Of a stretch of DNA of 28,246 nt, positions 22,679-28,246 are shown piece by piece (within the stretch, counting starts at the first letter, position 1; each line of letters opens with the position of its first letter). The notes under the pieces are model-generated. The model had not been told where the DNA came from. It saw nothing but the letters and a program-made list of their open reading frames with translations, and did not search any database. Origin of the DNA: Caldivirga sp. UBA161 (GTDB lineage: Archaea; Thermoproteota; Thermoprotei; Thermoproteales; Thermocladiaceae); assembly GCF_002506515.1 (NCBI RefSeq), contig NZ_DAXS01000038.1, positions 29,114-57,359 on the forward strand. Direction: 5' to 3'. The position numbers and the translations under genes were made by a program.

Positions 22679-23920
22679 TTAAATGATGCGGATTGAACCA
22701 GCCACCTTAGGTACCTTAACGCCGGCCTCCTCAGCCTTCTCGCATGCTATTCTACCTAGCGCCTCCCATTCATTAATGGCAACGTTAGTCCAGTCGAACT
22801 TCCTAATGAACATTAAGCCCTCATTAGCTAACCGCTCCCTATACTCCTCATCTGTAATTAGTTTAGCAGCAGCGAGTGCCATGGAGTTAATGTCCCTAAA
22901 TGGGACCCTTAAAACAGCCCTAGTACTGTAGTTAAACCTAATTGCAGGTATATCGTAAGTAATCACTGGTACACTGTGGGCTAAAGCCTCAATAATAACT
23001 AACCCTATTGAATCCAGCCTAGTTGGGTACACGAACACTCTAGCCCTAGCTAAGTAGCTTAGTAATTCCCGCCTAGTTAAATTAACCCTAACCTCAGTGA
23101 ATTCACTTAACCCCAGCTTCCTTAACCTAGCCTTCACAATCATTGGTGTATCATCATCCGCGGCACCCATTATAACTACCTTAGGTTTAAGCCCCATTTT
23201 CCTACGCATAATGTTTAGGACATTAATGAAGTCGAAGACCCCCTTCTCTCTCTTTAATCTACCGAAGAATACTAAGTCAATATCCTTATCACCACACCTC
23301 CAGCATGATTCATCAATACCCACACCTGGGTCAAGCACCTTAACTCTAGCTCTTAAACCCATGAGTCTCATTTCATAGGGTATTGACTTAGACACAGATA
23401 GTACTGTTTCCCCAGATAACACTGCCTTAGCTATTAGGTATTCAAATAATTTATCACCAATGTAACCCATACCGTTCAACTTCAGGTTAAGGGACATTAA
23501 CCTTATTGGGTTCATGGGTAAGTCAACATCAATCGCACCAATCACTGGTGTTAATTGAAGTAACGCGGTCCACTTAACCCCAATACTCTTAAGGAGCATC
23601 ATCATACCCACATGCTCATGTGGGACATAGAATAAATCAAAGTAATTCAAATCCCTCCTAATGTTATTCATCGCATCGTAAATATACTTTGGGTAAGCGT
23701 AGAAGCGCGTTATCTCCATTGGTGGTAACTCCACAGTATTATTAACCACGAAGTCCCTGAACCTCCCCTCGAAGTAAGTATCAAGCATATTGAGGAGCTT
23801 AACGTAGTAATTCCTAGGTATTAAGAAAGTAGGCCTCCTAGGGTACCTGGAGGAAGCCTCCAGTATCCTCACATGCCCTCCAGTTAATGAGGATAATATT
23901 GTGAATAATGCTACCTGCAT
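22679..23920 (-). CDS. GT4-family glycosyltransferase
   Basis: A 413-residue GT-B glycosyltransferase of the GT4 (glycogen/sucrose synthase-like) group. The C-terminal donor domain begins near 215 with FFGRLKREKG (218-227), whose Arg221 and Lys226 usually contact the nucleotide-sugar phosphates. The E-x7-E segment reads D303-SIGLVII-E311, so the first Glu is Asp. The N-terminal half is less conserved, as expected for the acceptor domain; LPPMEI and YVPHEHVG suggest a family variant. The sugar and acceptor are unknown; N-glycans of surface proteins such as the Ig-like protein are plausible. An AATAAAATA box lies about 26 nt before the ATG, and hemC follows downstream. Confidence 0.9.
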   Translation of the reverse strand: MQVALFTILSSLTGGHVRILEASSRYPRRPTFLIPRNYYVKLLNMLDTYFEGRFRDFVVNNTVELPPMEITRFYAYPKYIYDAMNNIRRDLNYFDLFYVPHEHVGMMMLLKSIGVKWTALLQLTPVIGAIDVDLPMNPIRLMSLNLKLNGMGYIGDKLFEYLIAKAVLSGETVLSVSKSIPYEMRLMGLRARVKVLDPGVGIDESCWRCGDKDIDLVFFGRLKREKGVFDFINVLNIMRRKMGLKPKVVIMGAADDDTPMIVKARLRKLGLSEFTEVRVNLTRRELLSYLARARVFVYPTRLDSIGLVIIEALAHSVPVITYDIPAIRFNYSTRAVLRVPFRDINSMALAAAKLITDEEYRERLANEGLMFIRKFDWTNVAINEWEALGRIACEKAEEAGVKVPKVAGSIRII

Positions 23921-24008
23921 CTCCTGAATCGCTACAGGACCTATTTTATTAATATTTCCGTGGGAGGTGAAATCAGCTTAATTCATAGTGCCTCCCAGGT
24001 GAATAATG

Positions 24009-24016
24009 CATATATA
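24009..24016 (+). promoter_or_regulatory. TATA box of the flavoprotein gene
   Basis: CATATATA, centred 26-27 nt before the ATG at 24039, consistent with a leaderless transcript. Confidence 0.6.
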
Positions 24017-24038
24017 GGTAAAGCAGCCTGCATCCCCT

Positions 24039-25391
24039 ATGGTTAGGAAAGTAGTCATAATAGGTGCCGGCGCTGCAGGTGCATCTGCGGCAGCTAGGGC
24101 TAGGAGGCTTGAACCTGAGGCTGAGGTTACCCTCATTGATAAGGGGCCATTAATCAGCCATGCGCCCTGTGGGATACCATACTACATAGGTGGTGTAGTT
24201 AAGGATGCCAGTGAATTAGCGGTATATAGCCCAGAGGAGTTCGCTAAGGAGAGGAGGATTAATGTTAGGGTTAATGCTGAAGCCATTGATGTGGATTCAA
24301 GTAACCGCATGGTGCTTGTTAAGGAGGGTAATAATGTGGTTAAGTATGAGTGGGATGCATTAATATTAGCCACTGGGGCTAAGCCAATAGTACCACCCAT
24401 TGAGGGAAGCGACTTAAGGGGTGTATTAACTCTTAGGCTCCCCCATGAGGCAATTAGGCTTAGGGAGGAGGCTTTAAGGGCTGATAAAATAGCCGTAATT
24501 GGAGGTGGTTACATAGGTCTTGAGCTAGCTGAGGCGTTAAGGGCTTTAGGTAAGAGGGTGATGTTATTCGAAATGATGCCCCATGTCTTACCCTCAACCT
24601 TTGATGAGGATTTAGCTAAGCTAATACATGATGAGTTAATTAAAAATAATGTGGAATTACACCTAGGCGAGAAGGTTATGGGGTTTCATGGAGTTAATGG
24701 GGAAGTTAAGAGCGTCATAACTGATAAGGGTGAGTATAATGTTGATAAAGTATTCATGGGGGTGGGGGTTAAGCCAGATGTGGACCTGGCCTTAAAGGCC
24801 GGTGTTAAGCTTGGTGAAACTGGCGCAGTCTACGTTAATGAATACATGGAAACCAGCGTACCTGGTATTTACGCTGCAGGTGATGTAGCTGAGACGTGGA
24901 GTATGATAACGGGGAGGAGGATGTATGTTGCCCTTGCCCCACCAGCCAATAAAATGGGTCAAGTGGCTGGCGCCAATGCCGTTAAGGGTAGGTTCCTAAG
25001 GTTCCCAGGGGTACTTGGTACAGCAATAACTAAGGTGTTTAACCTATACGTAGCTAGGACAGGCTTAACTGAGAGGCAGGCTAGAGAATGGGGGTTTAAG
25101 CCATATTCAGCCACTGTTAAGGTTAAGACAACAGCACACTATTACCCTGAGGGCGGTTTCGCAGCAATAAGGCTTACCGCTGATGAGGGTACTGGTAGGG
25201 TTATTGGTGCACAGGTTATTGGTAATGATAGGCTTGTTGCAGGTTACATTGATACTGCAGCAGCCTTAATAGGTAAGGGGGCAACTATTGATGACTTCTT
25301 CTTCGCCGACTTATCCTACTCACCGCCAACCGCACCTGTGTGGCATGGCTTAATAGTGGCCGCTAGGGTTCTATCAAGGGGTAAGTATTAG
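24039..25391 (+). CDS. CoA-disulfide reductase/NADH oxidase-like flavoprotein
   Basis: A 450-residue FAD- and NAD(P)H-dependent pyridine nucleotide-disulfide oxidoreductase. The FAD-binding GAGAAG is at 9-14, the NAD(P)H-binding GGGYIG at 155-160, and a second FAD motif near YAAGDVAE (about 280-287). The single active cysteine is Cys44 in HAPCGIPYYIGG, the mark of the CoA-disulfide reductase/NADH oxidase group rather than paired-cysteine glutathione or lipoamide enzymes. The C-terminal dimerisation domain spans about 335-450. Archaeal members reduce CoA disulfide, polysulfide or sulfur with CoA as cofactor, which fits a sulfur-respiring hyperthermophile. The convergent DNA ligase gene lies beyond a small hairpin. 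Confidence 0.92.
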   Translation: MVRKVVIIGAGAAGASAAARARRLEPEAEVTLIDKGPLISHAPCGIPYYIGGVVKDASELAVYSPEEFAKERRINVRVNAEAIDVDSSNRMVLVKEGNNVVKYEWDALILATGAKPIVPPIEGSDLRGVLTLRLPHEAIRLREEALRADKIAVIGGGYIGLELAEALRALGKRVMLFEMMPHVLPSTFDEDLAKLIHDELIKNNVELHLGEKVMGFHGVNGEVKSVITDKGEYNVDKVFMGVGVKPDVDLALKAGVKLGETGAVYVNEYMETSVPGIYAAGDVAETWSMITGRRMYVALAPPANKMGQVAGANAVKGRFLRFPGVLGTAITKVFNLYVARTGLTERQAREWGFKPYSATVKVKTTAHYYPEGGFAAIRLTADEGTGRVIGAQVIGNDRLVAGYIDTAAALIGKGATIDDFFFADLSYSPPTAPVWHGLIVAARVLSRGKY

Positions 25392-25416
25392 GTTCATAAT
25401 GATTAAGGGGGTGTCA

Positions 25417-25444
25417 GGTGGGTAGCCGCCTTAAGTGACCCACC
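25417..25444. terminator. GC-rich hairpin between convergent genes
   Basis: GGTGGGT (25417-25423) pairs exactly with ACCCACC (25438-25444) across a 14-nt loop. Flanking G- and C-runs (GGGGGTG and CGCCCC) can extend the stem imperfectly. It lies between the stop of the flavoprotein gene and the stop of the ligase gene and may end or stabilise both transcripts. No long T-run follows. Confidence 0.4.
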
Positions 25445-25497
25445 CTCATACGCCCCACTTTAAACCTTGTGAATTGGGTTTTAATAACTAACTCAAA

Positions 25498-27309
25498 TTA
25501 AGGCACTTGGTCAGTTAACTTAACCTTCTTCTGGCTACCATACATTTCAAAAATCTCCTTAACCGTTGTAGCATCCTCCGGCCTCTTATCAGACCTATAC
25601 CTACCCGTGAACCTTGGGAACCTTATCGCTAACCCCACGTCACCCTTAAGCATCGTGGAGCAGCATGTGTGGAGTGGGGACATGGTTATCTCGGCGCCGG
25701 TTATTTCCAGTACTAGGCCTGGTGTGAACCATACGTCAGGTTCCATTTTTGAAACAACCCTGGGATGCCTATGCGGTATCTTGTACGGTTCAAGCATTTG
25801 AGGAAGCTTCTTAAGGTCCTCATCAGTGAAGCCGCTTCCAACCTTACATACCGTGTAAAATTGGTCTGAGTCAGGGTCATATGCCGCCAGTAGGAGTGCA
25901 CCGTAGGTTCCAGCCCTCTTACCACGCCCCCAGAATGCCCCAACAACCACTAGGTCCATTGTGTCTGATAGTTCACTCTTATAATCCCTCTTATACTTAA
26001 TCCACAACCAACCCCTAGCCCCCATCTCGTAGACTGAACCTAACTTAACCGACTTACACATAACACCCTCGCAGCCTGATGATATTGCATCCAGGAAGAA
26101 CTTCTCAAGTGAATCAGCATCATCAGTTATTATCCAGTCAGCGTGGTGAACATGCTCATGAGGCTTAATTATTGAGAACAATACCTTCTTCCTATCAGGT
26201 AAGGGCAGGTCCGTTAGGTCCTGGCCATTAATGTACATTACGTCAAATAGGTATAGGTTAATGGGATACTCCTCAATGGCCTCCTTAATATTATGCTTCC
26301 TCTTCCTATGCATTAATTCCTGAAATGGCTTAAACTCACCTGTATCCGGGTCAACTGCAACACCCTCACCCTCAACTATGAATTCCTCAGCGTCAATTGC
26401 CTCCCGGGCGTACTCAGCCACATCAGGGTACTGGTTAGTTATATCCTCCATCCTCCTACTGAATATTTTAACAGTCCCATCCTTAAGCTTATGTATCTGC
26501 ATCCTCTCCCCATCGTACTTAAACTCACATATGGCGACTCCACCAAGCTTGTTCAAAATCTCCTTAGGGCTACTTAACCTCTCAGCAAGCATAGGCTGTA
26601 TTGGCACACCGGGCGTAACCTTAATCGCCTTAACAGCTTCCTCACCCCCCTCAGCCAGCGTCTTGGCTATCTTACCGAGGTCAGGGTAAACGTGGTAGGC
26701 CTTCTCCAGTAAATCCCTATTAACATCAAAGGCATCTGATAAGGCGTCTAGGATAGTCATGTCGGCAACACCCAACCTCAGCCTCCCTATTACGAACCTG
26801 GTAATGTACTTAGCCTCATCTGGTTCAGCATCAGTTAATAGGCTTGACAATAGCTTAACCTTAGTGTCCTGGGCCCCTTCCCCTGATGCTTTAGCTATGG
26901 CCATTAATGTGTCGTAAACCTTACTAATCGTTAGCCTCCTCTTAGATTCAGCACCAATGAAGTCGAATATAGTTCCACCGCCTCCCTTACTCCTCTTAAT
27001 CTCCACAGCCCTCTTAGCAACCTCACCTGCATCACCAAGCTTCTTATACAATTCCTCAACTTGCCTAATCGATAAACCCGTGGCCATGGATATTGCCCTA
27101 AGTGTTAACCTCTCTGCTAAACCAAGCTCCACCCCCTCCCAATCAGGCCTAAGGCTACCCAGTAGGAAGTATATAACCTTATCGATGACCTGCGGCGGCG
27201 TCTTTACAAGTAGGCTTGAGAGAGCCTTAGCCATAACCGTCCTCTGCGTCGTAGCCTCCACCAGCTTAAATACTGATACAATATTAGAGAACTCTAAGTC
27301 AGATTCCAC
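25498..27309 (-). CDS. lig: ATP-dependent DNA ligase
   Basis: The archaeal replicative-type ATP-dependent DNA ligase, 603 residues. The N-terminal DNA-binding domain (about 1-215) has IKVTPGVPIQPMLAE at its end, before the adenylation domain. The nucleotide-binding motif I is KYDGER, with adenylated Lys264. Further motifs are FSRRMED, EFIVEGEG, CEGVMCKS and WIKYKRDY. The C-terminal OB domain follows. The gene starts at GTG (27309), not ATG; a TTAATTAATATC promoter about 25 nt upstream supports this leaderless GTG. The length is normal for the family. It is the last intact core gene before the changed region at the window end. Confidence 0.98.
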   Translation of the reverse strand: MESDLEFSNIVSVFKLVEATTQRTVMAKALSSLLVKTPPQVIDKVIYFLLGSLRPDWEGVELGLAERLTLRAISMATGLSIRQVEELYKKLGDAGEVAKRAVEIKRSKGGGGTIFDFIGAESKRRLTISKVYDTLMAIAKASGEGAQDTKVKLLSSLLTDAEPDEAKYITRFVIGRLRLGVADMTILDALSDAFDVNRDLLEKAYHVYPDLGKIAKTLAEGGEEAVKAIKVTPGVPIQPMLAERLSSPKEILNKLGGVAICEFKYDGERMQIHKLKDGTVKIFSRRMEDITNQYPDVAEYAREAIDAEEFIVEGEGVAVDPDTGEFKPFQELMHRKRKHNIKEAIEEYPINLYLFDVMYINGQDLTDLPLPDRKKVLFSIIKPHEHVHHADWIITDDADSLEKFFLDAISSGCEGVMCKSVKLGSVYEMGARGWLWIKYKRDYKSELSDTMDLVVVGAFWGRGKRAGTYGALLLAAYDPDSDQFYTVCKVGSGFTDEDLKKLPQMLEPYKIPHRHPRVVSKMEPDVWFTPGLVLEITGAEITMSPLHTCCSTMLKGDVGLAIRFPRFTGRYRSDKRPEDATTVKEIFEMYGSQKKVKLTDQVP

Positions 27310-27370
27310 GCTTCTCTAAGCAGCCTAGATATTAATTAACCTTACGTTAAGTTCACCGGGCCATCATACT

Positions 27371-27535
27371 ATTATGTATTAAGACTTATGGTGATTTTAC
27401 CCCTCGCTATGGTATTCATGTGCGCCTCCCTCAAGACCTCAAGGTTCGGGAAGCCAGCGTCTGTAGCATTTCTATGTGGCTTTTAATTGTTTTTAATTGC
27501 TTTTATTATGTATTCATAAGGCTTATGAATTTTAC
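27371..27535 (+). repeat. Imperfect direct repeat around a possible transposon fragment
   Basis: The left copy (27371-27399) reads ATTATGTATT, AAGA, CTTATG, GTGA, TTTTAC. The right copy (27505-27535) reads ATTATGTATT, CATAAGG, CTTATG, AA, TTTTAC. The shared blocks of 10, 6 and 6 nt keep their order with different spacing. The copies flank the minus-strand fragment at 27372-27482 and may be element ends or a duplicated target. Confidence 0.4.
27372..27482 (-). pseudogene. Possible C-terminal remnant of a transposon (TnpB-like) gene, minus strand
   Basis: A 36-codon open tail begins directly after a stop codon and has no start of its own. It reads KPHRNATDAGFPNLEVL, REAHMNTIARG and a short end before TAA at 27372-27374. 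It is G+C-richer than its AT-rich surroundings. The Ala/Glu/Arg-rich end is like the poorly conserved tails of archaeal IS605-family OrfB/TnpB proteins, but no zinc-finger or RuvC motif remains, so the call rests on impression alone. Confidence 0.3.
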
Positions 27536-27640
27536 TTACAGGAAGCTAGTTGGAGGGTGCCTATTGTGAACTCTATGAGTAGTTGCGAGGGAGAGGAAGA
27601 CATGCTCCCTAACCTAGGCGCGAGGAGGAAGAAGAAGTAA
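27497..27640 (+). pseudogene. Possible C-terminal remnant of a transposon gene, plus strand
   Basis: A second open tail runs to TAA at 27638-27640. Its protein-like part is EASWRVPIVNSM followed by SSCEGEEDMLPNLGARRKKK. It has no credible start and no conserved domain. The basic terminus after an acidic patch is a style seen at the end of some archaeal transposases. It is directed away from the minus-strand fragment and is followed 10 nt later by a hairpin, as at the right end of IS200/IS605-type elements. This remains speculative. Confidence 0.3.
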
Positions 27641-27649
27641 TGAGGCTAA

Positions 27650-27684
27650 GTAACTAATGGCCATTAAAAGCGGCTATTAGTTAC
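27650..27684. repeat. 13-bp hairpin with one mismatch
   Basis: GTAACTAATGGCC (27650-27662) pairs with GGCTATTAGTTAC (27672-27684) at 12 of 13 positions across a 9-nt loop (27663-27671). It lies 10 nt after the stop of the plus-strand fragment and 118 nt before the partial gene. It may be a transposon end, a terminator or an operator. Confidence 0.55.
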
Positions 27685-27770
27685 AATGAAAGCCGAACTC
27701 TTTCATAACATTTACGACTTTCGGTTCTTCCTTATTTTAACTAAGCACCACCAAAATTGATTGCACAAAG

Positions 27771-27778
27771 TTTATAAA
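27771..27778 (+). promoter_or_regulatory. TATA box of the partial gene at the window end
   Basis: TTTATAAA, centred about 27 nt before the ATG at 27802, giving a leaderless transcript like the core genes. This supports a real, expressed gene even though its end is outside the window. Confidence 0.6.
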
Positions 27779-27801
27779 CAATATAATGAATAATTATATT
27801 A

Positions 27802-28246
27802 ATGCTACTATATTACACGAACGAGAAAAAATTAGCGGATAGGTATGGAAATCTTTTCACAGAACAAATAGCTGGATACGACGAGTTTAATAATATCATG
27901 CGCAATTATAGTCTTAGAAATAGCAGTAATGTTTTGATTAAATCACAAAGTAGTGGAATTACCGGCCTTGTCTGTGCCTTTCCTGACGATTCTTTTATTA
28001 ATGCCGAGCAAATACCACCTGCAGGCCCAGAAAATATTCTTTTTGTGGTCAAATTCTTTGGTGGCCGCGTGAATTCACTTAAATCTAAGTTTATCAAGCC
28101 CACTAATCCAAATTCTAGGTACGTTATGTTAGGTTTAAGGTTTGATGGTATGCTAATAACTTCCCCTGATGAGCATGCTTCCTTTGTTATTCCACCTATA
28201 CAACAGGGGACTCATTACGACTACCTTCCTATATTAAATGGCAATA
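27802..28246 (+). CDS. Unrecognised protein, 5' part only, foreign-looking
   Basis: An open frame from ATG 27802 to the last base of the window without a stop, 148 codons so far. It begins MLLYYTNEKKLADRYGN and contains IKSQSSGITGLVCAFPD (about 48-64), VVKFFGG and FVIPPIQQGTHYDYLP near the end. I recognise no family, signal peptide or metal motif in this part. It is probably soluble and beta-rich. Codon use (many GAA, AAA, TTT, CTT, AAT) differs from the GAG/AAG/TTA-rich core genes, and it follows a region of possible transposon remnants, so it was probably gained by transfer. The TATA box at 27771-27778 supports the start. The rest of the gene lies outside the window. Confidence 0.75.
   Translation, partial: MLLYYTNEKKLADRYGNLFTEQIAGYDEFNNIMRNYSLRNSSNVLIKSQSSGITGLVCAFPDDSFINAEQIPPAGPENILFVVKFFGGRVNSLKSKFIKPTNPNSRYVMLGLRFDGMLITSPDEHASFVIPPIQQGTHYDYLPILNGN

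Larger units (their letters stand above)
27310..27801. other. Intergenic edge with gene-tail fragments and repeats
   Basis: Nearly 500 nt without an intact gene between the ligase promoter and a partial gene. It contains the ligase promoter (to about 27340), two short open tails that may be transposon remnants (27372-27482 minus and 27497-27640 plus), an imperfect direct repeat (27371-27399 and 27505-27535), T-rich runs near 27480-27504, and a strong hairpin (27650-27684). The base content differs from the ordinary gaps in the window. Confidence 0.5.

Noticed and set aside
22683..23378. Plus-strand frames over the glycosyltransferase gene
   Set aside because: They are antisense to a gene with clear GT-B motifs and have no promoter.
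25417..25444. Possible split-tRNA half in a GC-rich intergenic hairpin
   Set aside because: Split tRNAs are known in this group, but no T-loop, D-arm or anticodon pattern could be fitted on either strand.
27906..28103. Minus-strand 65-codon frame at the window end
   Set aside because: It is antisense to the longer plus-strand frame from 27802, which has a well-placed TATA box.
1..28246. CRISPR arrays, intact insertion sequences, rRNA genes and other tRNAs
   Set aside because: I looked for regularly spaced repeats, terminal inverted repeats with transposase motifs and RNA-like GC-rich islands; only the initiator tRNA and the fragments after 27310 were found.

Overview
The window looks like a piece of the chromosome of a hyperthermophilic crenarchaeon, most probably a Caldivirga/Vulcanisaeta-type member of the Thermoproteales. 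The reasons are archaeal information genes (rps4, radA, ATP-dependent DNA ligase, thpR), an archaeal initiator tRNA with an A1:U72 pair and three G:C pairs closing the anticodon stem, moderate-to-low G+C, and strikingly regular archaeal promoters. In most genes a TTTATA/TTAATA-like box is centred 25-28 nt before the start codon, so transcripts should begin at or next to the start codon (leaderless). I used this spacing, with Shine-Dalgarno motifs at internal operon genes, to choose starts. The genus assignment is inference.

Layout. 1-520: two small two-helix membrane proteins. 609-3539: a two-gene operon of a radical SAM/SPASM enzyme and a B12-binding-type radical SAM enzyme, with a nested inverted repeat just before the TATA box. 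3567-7421 (minus): an unknown protein, a large secreted Ig-like repeat protein with a C-terminal membrane anchor, and ribosomal protein S4. 7613-11610: a nitrilase-superfamily amidase, a tiny unknown gene, an L-fucose/arabinose isomerase-like protein, initiator tRNA-Met and a thermospermine-type aminopropyltransferase. 11669-13747: NAD synthetase and an AbrB-PhoU regulator. 13771-16241: a winged-helix-like protein, a zinc ribbon, a YfcE-type phosphoesterase, a DUF1641-like protein and a HAD phosphatase. 16242-16823: no intact gene, but a decayed minus-strand reading frame. 16824-21744: a winged-helix membrane protein, a charged protein with a PIP-box-like motif, ThpR, RadA, an HTH-CBS regulator and a 14-cysteine zinc protein. 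21715-27309: hemC, a GT4 glycosyltransferase, a CoA-disulfide-reductase-like flavoprotein and DNA ligase. 27310-28246: a compositionally different edge with two possible transposon-gene tails, an imperfect direct repeat, a strong hairpin and the 5' part of an unrecognised gene that runs off the window.

Most of the window is ordinary core chromosome: replication/recombination (radA, lig), translation (rps4, tRNA-iMet), cofactors (nadE, hemC), polyamines and sulfur/CoA redox. The parts that best deserve a second look are the radical SAM pair and its palindromic promoter; the symmetric or phased repeats at the thpR, HTH-CBS and phoU promoters; the frameshifted gene at 16265-16645; the PIP-like protein upstream of thpR-radA; and the accessory boundary after 27310. 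I see no CRISPR array, intact insertion sequence or clear defence system.
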